Positions 45,141-55,866 of a DNA stretch of 64,000 nt are shown piece after piece. Origin of the DNA: Malus domestica (Eukaryota > Streptophyta > Magnoliopsida > Rosales > Rosaceae); assembly GCF_042453785.1 (NCBI RefSeq), contig NC_091664.1, positions 29,188,501-29,252,500 on the forward strand, given 5' to 3'. How positions within the stretch are numbered: the stretch's first letter is position 1; the number at the start of each line of letters is the position of its first letter. Position numbers and translations under genes: made by a program. The notes beneath the pieces are model-generated. The model was not told the origin of the DNA, did no database searches, and saw only the letters and a program-made list of their open reading frames with translations.

Positions 45141-46209
45141 TACTAATGCCACCATGAATTGATCTTTATATATGTATTTTCTCCCATGATTAGTAAATAA
45201 AAGTTGTGCATGCCATGAGTTATGTGATATAATTGATATTTTACGCCCCACCTTGAACGGACGGGTAACAAATCACCTTGTGTAATTAAGATATTTTGAA
45301 TTCAAAAAATGAGGCTAATTAATTTGTGTACGATATTTCTTTGTTGAATGATACTTTTGTCTACGCTATAATTGTTCCTTGGTCTTAATTTGGATAATAA
45401 TAAAGGAAATGTACGGTCCTAATTATAATATTTGTATAATAAAGAAACATTTATCACAATTGAATGGACATAAGTTTTGTACTTCTTTAATTATCTTGTA
45501 AATTAAGGGCTAACTTCCGTAAAATGATAGAGGGTTGGGGAGAAAATAGATCTTAAGGGTAAAGTTTAAAATGTAAGCCAACATTTTTTAAATTTTCTAT
45601 CCATTTAAACATAAATGGATTGTTCATTATTAACTACACGTGGTTTATGCCATTTAGTATTACAAGCTAATAGTACTTCTTTCTACTTGTAAGTGAGAGA
45701 TCTTATATTTGATTTTCATTAAAAGCAAATTTCCCCTTTGTGTAGATAATATCATTTGTTAAAAAAAAAAATTACACACGATCGGTTTGAAGTCAATACT
45801 TATCAAAAGAAACACAACCGTAAATGCATTTATTAAAAACAATAAAAGAGAAATATCACTTGTTTAAAAAAAAAGAAATAATGATGAATAGTTTTATTTA
45901 ATTTGTTTTCGTTGAGAAGTAATAATTAATCAAAACATGAATTGAGAGACACAACACAAAGTTAGAGTGTTCTAATAAATTAACATTTAGTTGCACTACA
46001 AGTAATGTAAGCAAAGGTTAGTACTTCTTTGTCACCAATTAAAGAATAGTTTGCATTGCTTACTTTTTTAGTCACCACAATATCAAAGTAGTGTGGTTTA
46101 CTCCTTGGGCCACCAGTATCAGTGACAATTGCAGCGCAACTCTTTAACTATTATACATTATTTTTTGCTAAATAAAACAAATAGCAACTCTAGTGATAAT
46201 ATTATCTAT

Positions 46210-46411
46210 ATTAACCACCACGGGATGATTCAATGGGTGGAGATGAATTTCAAGTATGTATTTCACAAGACACTTTTTGGTTTGATTTCTAGCGCTAGTG
46301 AATCACATGATCGTGACCAGGAGATGCTAAAATGTCTCTGTGAGTCTTCCCGATCCCTGAAAGGGTGGACTGCCGTGAGAAAGCCATCAGCTAATCTCAT
46401 AAGAAAAAAAA
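46210..46411 (+). mobile_element. SINE with 16-bp target-site duplication
   Basis: Flanked by tgataatattatctat at 46194-46209 and 46412-46427. Starts near ttaaccaccacgggatgatt, has a B-box-like ggtttgatttc (ggttcgatttc in the copy-B sister) and ends in an A-rich tail (aagaaaaaaa). About 200 bp. Any open frame is incidental. Confidence 0.7.
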
Positions 46412-46927
46412 TGATAATATTATCTATTTTACTAACGATAGATTTGTTTTGTAGAATATCTTTGTTAATTTTGAATTTTGGTAATTAGAGCTGTCAACTT
46501 GCAGCGGTCCGTATTATGTTGAAGCTGTTGGTAGGCAGTTAAAATGTTCCCAGTTTACTCCTTTGTAGGCACAACGAAAGTTGAACTAATTGTTGAACTT
46601 TGCAGTGATCTAGTAACATTGTCTTCAGGTTCTAAAACCCAAGGATGAAACTTCTTTCTTTCTCGGCCGTAATTGCTTTGGCACATAAGTTAGTAGCACA
46701 TTCAACACCACCACCACCTCCATTCTACTCACCCAATTGAGCTCAGTTGCGAGTTGACATGCCCGTATTCATAAAAATGACGTATATTCTTTGATTTTCC
46801 CTTTCTAAATTGAATTTTTTTTCTTCAGAAAAAAAAAAAGAACAAAGAAAAATAGATTTTGTGGGTGGAATATTGGGCTTACAGAACATGGGCTTGTGTG
46901 TAAGTGACAATTGGGTGATGACAAATA

Positions 46928-47093
46928 TTTTTTTTTTTAACAAATAATATTATTTACATTAAGAGAGAGGGAGTAAGCTTAAGCCTTATAATGAACTAAC
47001 AGTAATGTGGTTCAAATTCACTTTTGGCGAGAATCGAACCTAAGACCTCTCACTTACAAGTGAAGAGGAATATCACTAGACTATAGTACTAAG
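46928..47093 (-). mobile_element. tRNA-derived SINE, minus orientation
   Basis: Minus strand contains an A-box-like tagtctagtgat and B box ggttcgattctc, with ttcacttgtaagtgagaggt between. It ends in poly-A (poly-T at 46928-46938). Flanks tgacaaatat and tgacaaacatat suggest a TSD. A copy is at 61965-62133 and fragments occur near 15228, 22139, 45688 and 58758. Confidence 0.65.
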
Positions 47094-47465
47094 TGACAAA
47101 CATATGACATTTTGATGATGAAGAAAAACTGAAATAATTTATGCACGCTTATTTTTTTAGCACCCTATTAATTTACGTTCTTTGAAAAAAATGGGGATGT
47201 GAAAATCATTTAGTCTCGAAGAAACATGTTTTTGTTCTTTTGTTTCATTATTATGTTGTTATTTAAAATTTTCAGTGAGTGATGAAGTAAGGCTTGGATG
47301 GAGGTGAGGAGCGGAGGAATTGTCGCCAGTGGGACTGCGCGTCTGGCGAGTGGTTTTCCAATGCTGGCTGTGGTTGGGCTCCTTTTTGGGCCGGGGTTTG
47401 TATCACTTATTTTATTTTATAACAAGTTAACCGCAAATAAAGTTGAAAATAAATGTCTATATTCG

Positions 47466-47606
47466 TTTAAGGAAAATTAATAAAAATGATTTAAAAACTT
47501 TGAATTTTAACAATAAAGAAAAAATAACGAGTAAAGTGAATAGTACAAAGATTGACTTTTTAGTGTAAAAATATGGTTTTTCGTTAAAGTTCCCTTGTTA
47601 ATATTA
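47466..47606 (-). repeat. Dispersed repeat, TTAACGAAAAA family, copy A
   Basis: aaagtgaatagtacaaagat, then tgtaaaaatatggtttttcg. Same family as 49576-49740. Confidence 0.5.
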
Positions 47607-48210
47607 AAGTTGACACACATGTGGTACTGTAAGGGAGTAGAAATTTATTTTCCTCCAAATTTGCCGCCTCCAGTCTCCTACTACCACTTTTCTCTTTTTC
47701 TCCTTCTATAAAGAAATCAAGAAAAAATGTTGACCGACTTAAATGTAATCGTTCATATAGGAGCAGATTGAAGGGAAATTAAATTTTGAGAGAAAACAAT
47801 CCTACTCCATACAATAAGTTGAATGTATAAGATTTGAACAACTTTTCTATCAAAAAAGCATCCACATATAACATTATAATTGAAATTGGTTTTATAAAGA
47901 TAGATGATGAGGTCTCTTTTTTCTTACTTTCCGATCCGCTAAGTCTTACTAAACCCTAGTTCATATCAGACTAGGACTGGAGGGATGTAGAATTAATTAG
48001 TGAGATATAAAACCTTTTTTTTGTGAGAAACAGAATACAGTCCCATTCCTTGCAGGCTTAGGAAACCTAAGCCTCCTCGACTTAGAATTTAGGGACATAA
48101 GCTAGCTATATATATGTACATTACAAGTTACTAGAGTTTGTATACCGATCTCCGTTAATCAATTAAATTCTCCGAACCATATATTATTGGTTGATTGATA
48201 TCCAATAATC

Positions 48211-49161
48211 ATGCGGCCATCGTCCAGCGAGATATGTATACACCATTTTCTTAGCCGGGTGTGGGTGAACGACGATGCATACCACAAAGAGATGATGATT
48301 AAGAAGGGGCAGGAAGGCTTGGTTATGATCAGATTAAGGAACTACAAAACAACAGGAAGAGGTTGGATGAACGACGACGAAGGCTGGCCAATTAACGAAG
48401 ACGAAGATGAAGACGAAGAAGACAACGAAGTTGAAGAAGAAGAAGACAACGAAGATGAAGAAGAAGAAGAAGAAGAAACAACTCGTGGTCCACCGACAGT
48501 TAGAGGCTTTCGTTTTGTACAAAGTGACAGACCTGAAAAATTAGTAACGGTGAGCCTATGCTCTTTCAAACTAACATATTCAGCAGAGCGCATTGCAAGG
48601 GATCTTACAGATCTTCAAGTCCCAGAAGAAGAACAACCAAATATTATCGCCAAAGTGTTTCGGTTGATTGACGAACAGGACGTCGTCCCCTTCCAGACTA
48701 TTGAAGTCGACATGGATGACTTCACTGCGCATGTGAGACGCGGTCACCCAGTTGTACGTAGTAGGATTAGTGAGACTAAAGTCAAGTATATTCCTGCAAC
48801 TAAATCATCCATCGACGGTTTGGAGAAAGTGAGATTACTTGATCTCCAAGGCCTGTTAAAAAAAGGAGCAGCAGCTAATGATACAACGTCGCTGTTCTGC
48901 GTTATTTGCATGGAGGGATTTTTCAACGTTGACGGCCAAGGTCATGATCACGTTGATGATGATCAAAGTCCACTACTTGCTCGCATGCCCTGCAAGCACC
49001 TTTATCATGGAGACTGCATTGTTCAATGGTTGGAGAGGAGCCATTTGTGTCCCTTGTGCCGATACCCAATGCCAACGACGCCAAGGTACCCAATGCAAAC
49101 GACAAGAAATGCGTTGCAGATGTTGATAGACAACTACACCGATGACATGGACCAAGACTAG
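48211..49161 (+). CDS. RING-H2 finger protein, probable E3 ubiquitin ligase, copy A, 316 aa
   Basis: Single-exon frame from ATG 48211 (MRPSSSEICIHHF) to TAG 49159-49161. An acidic low-complexity block at about residues 66-92 (Asp/Glu with Asn) follows the N-terminus. The RING-H2 finger is at about 231-286: CVIC, a long loop (about 29 residues, His/Asp-rich), CKHLYH, GDCIVQWL and CPLC, matching C-x2-C...C-x-H-x2-H-x2-C...C-x2-C. Between the acidic block and RING is a region with no domain I recognise (VTVSLCSFKLTYSAERIARD). RING-H2 proteins recruit E2 enzymes for ubiquitin transfer. No transmembrane segment or signal peptide. The stretched loop between the first two zinc pairs is unusual. Confidence 0.87.
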   Translation: MRPSSSEICIHHFLSRVWVNDDAYHKEMMIKKGQEGLVMIRLRNYKTTGRGWMNDDEGWPINEDEDEDEEDNEVEEEEDNEDEEEEEEETTRGPPTVRGFRFVQSDRPEKLVTVSLCSFKLTYSAERIARDLTDLQVPEEEQPNIIAKVFRLIDEQDVVPFQTIEVDMDDFTAHVRRGHPVVRSRISETKVKYIPATKSSIDGLEKVRLLDLQGLLKKGAAANDTTSLFCVICMEGFFNVDGQGHDHVDDDQSPLLARMPCKHLYHGDCIVQWLERSHLCPLCRYPMPTTPRYPMQTTRNALQMLIDNYTDDMDQD

Positions 49162-49575
49162 CTAGCTAGCGATCTAAAACTACACTGATACTAAATTATT
49201 TTTATATTTAATTGATTGATGTCATTATATTGGAATGTTGTTAATATGCAGCTAGTTTTTTTCTTTAATTCACTTTTTTTGTTACGACGACGACTTTTTT
49301 TGTTTTTTACTGAAAATATAACTTTAGCCCCTGAAACTTAATTTTTTTCACATAAAACCCGACATAAATTTTTTACTCGAATAAAACCCATTGATTGGAT
49401 TCCACATCAACAAATTCATTAATTATATTTGACTTTACACATTTAAAAAATTTCGATGCCCAAAACACCCCTATTTGAATGTTTGATTTACACAATTAAT
49501 TCCATACAAATTGTAAGGGAGAATTAATGATTTTACAAAAATAAAAAAAAATAATAAATTTGTTGCCTAATATAT

Positions 49576-49740
49576 AATAGAGAGCTTTAACGAAAAGCTC
49601 ACGGTACTATTCACTTTAACGAAAAACCACATTTTTACACTAAAAAGTCAAACCTGGTACTATTCATTTTACCTTTTATTTTGTCCTTATCGTTAAAACT
49701 CAAAGTTTTCAAGCCATTTTCATTAATTTTCCTTATATAA
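49576..49740 (+). repeat. Dispersed repeat, TTAACGAAAAA family
   Basis: ctttaacgaaaagctcacgg, then cacatttttacactaaaaag and ttgtccttatcgttaaaact. Best preserved of the four copies in the window. Confidence 0.55.
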
Positions 49741-49832
49741 TAACAATAAAACATGCCTAATAAATGTAGTAATACATGCTTAGTTAAGTCAATAAAATTA
49801 TATTTTACATATAAATGTAGGTAAATTATTTC

Positions 49833-49866
49833 GCGCGCACGCGCGCACACACACACATATATGTAT
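49833..49866. repeat. CG/CA/TA alternating run
   Basis: cgcgcgcacgcgcgcacaca then cacacatatatgtata: strict purine-pyrimidine alternation, potentially Z-DNA forming. Confidence 0.7.
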
Positions 49867-50361
49867 ATATAACAACAAAAAAAAAAGCCTGATATACAAA
49901 AAAATTTATCTACATAATAAAGCGAACCCAATATATGCAAAATACATGCAAAGTAATATACCTACATAAAAAATGTTATTATTTTATTCAATACTAGTTT
50001 ACCTATTATTTGTACATATAATAATAAAATGTGCCCAATATACACGATGATACATAAAAAATAAAATACCTACATTATGAAGAAATGTTATTTGATACAA
50101 AAGTAATTTACTTACAAAATAAAGAAATGGTATTTTATTCAAGATTAATTTACTTGTTTTATTGTACGTATATCTTATAATAATAAAATGTGCCAAATAT
50201 ATGTAATAATACATGGAAAATAAATTACCTCCAAAATAAAAGAATGTTATTTGATTCAATATTAATTTACTTACAAAATTTATGTTATTTGCTCATCATA
50301 AATTTAAATATAGGTAGATTAATTTGTTTAGCATGTTTGATCATATATGTAGTACTGTGCA

Positions 50362-50392
<31 letters not shown>

Positions 50393-50561
50393 GAACTTAT
50401 AGTAGTACTATATATATAAGTAAACTACTATACGTTTATATAGGTAAACTCTATATGTGTGTGTATATATAGGTAAACTATATATGTGTGTGTGTATATA
50501 TATACACATACATATATTGAGCTTATGGCAGTAATACATACATTTGAACGTATATATGTGT

Positions 50562-50900
50562 GTGTTAGGGGTAATAATATGTGCAATAATTATATTTTCA
50601 TTGTAATTAAAATGAGTAATGTTGCAGTCCTATTAGATTAGGAATGTGATTGTGTAAATCCTAGTAGATATAAGAATGAATCTTATATTCCTATTAGGAA
50701 TAGATTACCTATAAAATGTAGTAATCCTAAAGGGTAAAGAATTAACCTTCCATATTACTATAAATAAAAGCACAATGGGGTGGAATAACACACACCTACA
50801 ATTACATATCTCTCTCTTCTCTCTCTATGCCGCACTCCCTCTCTCTATATGGCCTCCATACTTGTGCAAATGGAAGAAAGGGAGGTGCGCGACAATTGCC
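50562..50900 (+). mobile_element. Possible solo LTR
   Basis: Starts tgttaggggtaataatatgt, has a TATA-like ctataaataaaag at 50759 and a CT-rich leader (tctctctcttctctctctat). No second LTR or internal domains are visible and the right end is unclear. Tentative. Confidence 0.3.
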
Positions 50901-52198
50901 CAAAATCACTCGCGCCCAAAAAATGAACGCGCTGCAACATTAAAGATTGCTGCAAAGTGCAGCCCCACCCACGGTGGGTATGTCAATGACATGTTGGCAA
51001 TGGAAAGTGAGCCCAATGGCTCTTTTGGTTGATCAACGGAGGAAATTCAATGGGTCCAACGGTCCATGTTTAATTTAGGAAATATTTTTGTTTTATATTT
51101 ATAAATGTAGTGAACTCAATGACTAAGATTGAACATGATCAAATCTAACGGTGAAAAAACAAATCTAATGGCCAAATTTTAAAACTAACGGCTAAATAAT
51201 TTTAAAATATTATTTAACTCAAAATTCACCGAAAAACTCTATAAATACCTATATATTTGTTCAAACATTCACACAAAATTCATTTTTCTCTTACATTTCT
51301 TCCAATTTTTCTTTCTACCATCTTCCAAAACCATGTGTTTATTCATGTGTTTTGTATTTATACATTTCTATCATGTATTTCTTATTCTTCCATAGTGTTT
51401 CATGACTTTTATGTGTCGATTTAGTGATTTTTCAATGTTTATCGGAATTTAAATATTTTTAGGTTAAAATGTTCATAAAATTAATTTATGATAGCCCAGA
51501 AGGGTTGAAGCAGAAAAGTTGTTTCTAGGTTAAAAACTAAATGTTGGAGATGGTATAAAGGACGGGGATGCACGCTAAGCATATAATAATATGGGTCAGC
51601 CAAAAGATCAACAAATGCCTCACCGAAAAACTAGAATTTTTTTTTTTAGCGATGTATTGTCTACCGTTAGGGTGCAACGAGGCCAGAGTCTTGAATTTGC
51701 CATTACTTAGTTGTTTCCCCAGTGAACAAACTTTCTAGCTTTGCTTCTGCTCTCCTCCCCCTTCTTGTTTCGTTGAAGCTCCTCTACATGTCTGTTTACT
51801 GTGGGAAAAATAATAATAAATTTAAGATTATGTTGGTCAGTGGCGGGATATTAGTTAAAGTTAGTAACAACAACTTGCTAATCAGATTCATGGAAAGAGA
51901 GCCAAATGAGGTATTTCTTTTCATCTTTTTGTGAATTGGGTTATGTGTTGTGTGGTTATGGGAAGCAAAGAAACACTGCACTCATTGTAATAACACTGCA
52001 TAGTGATGCTTAACGTATAAGTGGATTGTGGAGGGTATAGATTCTATAGAATGATTTACTCCAAAAACAATGAATTATCACAGGTATATCAAATTTTCTA
52101 ACTCTACATATTAAGGAGCTTATATTTGTTAAAAACAATGTCATACACAGTGTTGGCACAGAAAATGTATTCATAATTCTAAAGCACTAAACAGAGAA

Positions 52199-53222
52199 CT
52201 ACTTACACGCAGGAAGGAGGGACGTGTCGGCAGAAACAGCACAAGCAATCCCCAAGTTATGAAGAGCACCCTTTATGACTCCACATGAGAAATGGAGATG
52301 CATGTTTGGTTCTTCTGCTGCCTTGTTTTCAGCCGCCTCGGCATTTTCTTTAGACAAGTCTCCATTTTCGGAAGGATCGAGCGACATGCGTGAAACCCAA
52401 CGAAACCGATTATCTTGCAATACAAAAGTACCCTACAACACAAACAAAACCCATCTTAGTCTTATCAAATTCACACATTGACAAAGAACCCCAATTCAGT
52501 ATTAGTCGATTGACTCGACTCCAAACAAATTACCCTATGATTGGTCTTTAAGTTGTCAATCTGCTTCTTGAAGAGCTCGGACCAAAAGTCCTTGCAGATG
52601 AACTTAATTGCATCCAGATGATCAGTAAACCGAGGCCGCTCCATCGTGTACCTAACAAGTGAAATTGATCCATAATCACACTCCTATTCCTACAATTTAC
52701 AATGAGCATTATTTTGTTAACTTTAAATTATAAGTAGACCTAGAATAGCATAGGATTCAATGCCACACACATATGCTTTACTTTCCCACATTTTCTCAGC
52801 AACCAAACACTCTAACAAATCATTACAAACGAAAAAAAGAGAAAAAATTTCGAAATCAAACACTTCGAATTACTATCCCACATTTTCTCAGCAACCAAAC
52901 ACTCTACCAAATCATTACAAACGGAAAAAAGAGAACAAATTTCGAAAATAGGCATTTCAGATCTAGAAACCCAAAACCTGTGAGATCAAACAAATCCAAT
53001 TCAATTACAATGAAATAAAGGGAAGAACTAGGGAGGGCAGGGTGGTTAGGAATAGTGTGGGGAGGTGTACCGCTCGGAGAGCTGGTGGCCGACCTGGTAG
53101 CCAATAGCGTCGATCCTACTGGCGGCGAGCTCGGGCTTGTTGGCGTATAACCGATTGCAGTACATAGAGACCATCTCTGTCAGTAGACTATCCACGCAGC
53201 TCTCTGAGACCTCTCTCCCCAT
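52199..53222 (-). CDS. TRS33: TRAPPC6 copy B, last exon lost at duplication edge
   Basis: Exons on the minus strand: 53222-53071 (152 bp), 52651-52534 (118) and 52432-52207 (226), same splice sites as copy A. The block copied here began inside intron 3, so the counterpart of the 24142-24120 exon is absent. If intron 3 is not spliced, translation ends two codons past exon 3 (LPACK, then TAG at 52199), giving about 167 aa that lack only the final short strand. Exon 3 differs by H to L (TSLLPAC versus TSHLPAC). Whether this makes working protein is open; a partial duplicate or pseudogene is equally possible. Copy A should be the functional parent. Confidence 0.65.
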
Positions 53223-54760
53223 CCCTCTCTCTCCAGCTCTCGCGCTCCCTGTGTATTTTCTCTGTAAATTGATTTTTTTTTTCATCAAATAAAAAAAAAA
53301 CAAAGAAAATAGATTTTGAGAGTGGATTATTGGGCTTATAGAATATGGGCTTCTTGTGGGTATGGAATAATTGGCCCATTGGGTGAACATACAACATTAG
53401 ATCATCTCATAAGATAAAACTTAAAATATAAGCGCTAAACCCCCTTCCCAAATCATCTCCAACTATTGGACTAAAATAAGCTTTGAAGATAAAATATATC
53501 TTTGGGTTAGATTCCCTCAGAAATTAAGTCTACCTTAAATTATTCTGGACCCACCAAATTGTAATATTTCAAACTTTTCTTTTGTTTTTACTTATAATCC
53601 AACGGATGTGATCAAATCAGATCAAATTTAACAGTAAAAAAAATTTGACAGCCCTAAATCAAATCTAATATCTAAAATATTTTTTTTAAAATAAAAATTC
53701 ACTTTATTTACCGAAATTTAAATATTTTATATTAAAATGTTCATAAAGATAAATTAGGATAATCTACATAAATTTTATTTTAAAAAAATAAGGATAAAAT
53801 CATCATTTAATAATCTCGGGCTAAAATTTGAAGTCATAACTATTGGAGAAGAAAAGCAGTTTATGGGTAATGACTTAAATTTTTAAGCTTTATTCCCAAG
53901 TGTATAAATGTTCTAATGGTGAAGAAAAAAAAATTATAAACACTCAATTTTTTTAGCACCCTGTTAATTTATGTTATTTGATTGTGTAGAAAAAAACGAA
54001 AAGACGGATGTTAAAATAAGTTTGATACAAATAGTTTCCAGGAAAAATTAAACTATTTTTCACAAGTTGGATATATAAGATTTGAAGGCCAACTTTTCTT
54101 GGATCTACCAGATCACTTAATTTTGACCGTCTATAATAGATCGTGTGGCCAAAATAAATTCTCTCTCTTCAACTCGTCTTCCCTTTTAATTATAGGCTCA
54201 TATTTCACATTACATGTTATAGGTTCGATTATTGCTGCTCGTGAATTGTATGATGGTAGCCAGAACAAGGCTAAAATGCAGTTGTAAATCTTCTTAGCTC
54301 TTGAAAGGATAAATTATCCTGGCAAACCCCTTTTATAAAAAATAAAAAAGAGAAGATAAATTGTTTATGATTACGGTCCTTGTAACGTGCATGAAGTCCT
54401 ACATTCCTGCTCCAAACTTCTTATTTTAATGCTCGGGAGAAAGCAACAAGCCAACAGCTAATTGTAGGTTTTGGATGATACTAGCGAGTGACAAATTTTT
54501 TTTTTTTTTTTTTTGGCATTTTGATTGAGAGCAATCAAACTAGCAAATTCTCCTAAAGAGAGAAATCAAACCAAATTTTAAGACAATTTTTGAAAATTAT
54601 TAAATAAAAACAAAACAAAAGAATAAAATCATGTCGCCGCTCCACAGCCTTTGGATATCCGGAAGCCATATCACATGATTCACGCATGTAATAGAAATTA
54701 TCGTGTGGTGAATCATGATGAGCATAAAATTAATTATTCAATAATTTCATATACCTAATA

Positions 54761-55332
54761 CCGTCTCCAACCGAAGGGTCAGGAGGGTCAAAGAACCGAC
54801 AATAGTTCGAAAACCGTCTTCAACCAAGAGCTAGGCCAAAGGGCTTGTGGGCCCCATCAAAGGGCCAACTGGCTGGCCCAAAGCAACCAGCCAGCCAGCC
54901 CCGGGCTGGGCCAGAATTTTCATTATTCCTGTCGGTTATATCTGACAAGAATGGTAGGCCAAAATTTCAAATACAACGGCTAGTTACCGTTGGATTCAAT
55001 TTTTTTTTTGGGTCAATTTTTTTTTTATGAATTTAATTTGTAGTTTTTACATATAAGTTGTCATTTTTAAATATAAGTTGTAGTTTTAAAATTTAAGTTG
55101 TTGTTTTTAAATTTTAAGTTGTTGTAGTTTTTAAATCTAAATAATAAATTATGTTTGGCCCTCAGTTGGAGACAGTTTTTTGTGACAGAGCTAAAATGAG
55201 CCATATATCCCTTTGGCCTTCGGTTGGAGATGAAGACAAATATAGCCATATACTGTTCATTAAAATATTAATATATTGGAGAACTAGAGGGTTAAAACGA
55301 ACTTTCTGACCAGCCTTCGGTTGGAGATGGCC
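54761..55332. mobile_element. MITE with CTCCAACCGAAGG ends, copy B
   Basis: Left ccgtctccaaccgaagggtc; right ccttcggttggagatgg, a close inverted match. More sequence is kept here than in copy A, e.g. the duplicated ggctggcccaaagcaaccag. Confidence 0.55.
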
Positions 55333-55738
55333 ATAAATTGTCATGGCGAACCCCTTTTATAAAAAACAAAAAAAAAAACGAAGATAGATTGTTTATGATT
55401 ACGGTCCTTGTAACGTGCATGAAGTCCTAATTGTAGGTTTTGGATGATACTAGCAAGTGACTTTATTTATTATTATTTTTTTTGGCATTTTGATTGGAAG
55501 TAATCACACTAGCGAACTCTCCTAAAGAGAGAAATCAAACCAAATTCTAAGACAAATTTTCCAAATTATTAAATAGAAACAAAATAAAAAAATAAAATCA
55601 TATCGCCGTTCCCCATCATTTGAACATCCGAAAGCCATATCACATGATTCACACATGTAATAGAAAATATCGTGTGTCGTGAATCATGATGAGCATAAAA
55701 CTAATTATTTAATAATTTCATATACCTAATACCGCTGC

Positions 55739-55866
55739 CCAGCTACTATATATCTATATCCATATATATCTCAACTCCATGCATCCTCATTCGACTCACT
55801 TAAACAGTTAAACTCACTCACATTCGCACACACCACGTTAGTGACGATCAGTCGAGGAACTCAAGT
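55739..55866 (+). promoter_or_regulatory. AOP copy B proximal promoter and leader
   Basis: 128 bp identical to 30195-30322, including the TATA-like ctatatatctatatccatat. Confidence 0.55.

Larger units (their letters stand above)
45141..48210. other. Gap between AOP copy A and RING copy A
   Basis: AT-rich and paralleled by 58214-63245 in copy B. Contains SINE-like sequence near 45688-45770, a SINE at 46210-46411, a second SINE at 46928-47093, a TTAACGAAAAA repeat at 47466-47606 and upstream sequence of the RING gene. 46800-47850 weakly resembles 26090-28530 (see findings). No coding exon found. Confidence 0.55.
24688..48971 (+). repeat. Segmental duplication, copy A (right limit not reached inside alignment)
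   Basis: Aligns in the same orientation with 51987-64000. The left edge is at ataacactgca followed by agtgatgctta, inside TRAPPC6 intron 3. The right edge cannot be fixed because copy B runs off the window. Contains TRAPPC6, AOP and RING genes. Copy-specific additions are the elements at 26695-28288 and 31844-44314. Confidence 0.92.
49162..51986. other. Gap between the two duplicated blocks
   Basis: AT-rich sequence not in the other copy as far as can be seen. Contains a TTAACGAAAAA repeat (49576-49740), an alternating purine-pyrimidine run (49833-49866), TA/TG microsatellites (50365-50395, 50450-50515) and a possible LTR (50562-50900). 51030-51500 has repeated phrases such as aaatctaacgg, like those near 26430. 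No gene identified. Confidence 0.5.
53223..55866. other. Gap between TRAPPC6 copy B and AOP copy B
   Basis: Corresponds to 26026-30322 without the copy-A insertion. 53870-53900 shows the empty site (tatgggtaatgacttaaatt). Includes the local tandem units and a MITE (54761-55332). No coding exon found. Confidence 0.55.

Noticed and set aside
44868-45251. 127-codon minus-strand frame over AOP exon 3 (and 57941-58324)
   Set aside because: Complement of a true exon with matched splice sites on the plus strand.
46129-46488. 119-codon plus-strand frame
   Set aside because: Coincides with a SINE flanked by a 16-bp target-site duplication; not a gene.
46928-47093. tRNA gene
   Set aside because: A and B boxes are present but there is no complete cloverleaf and there is a poly-A tail, so it is a SINE.
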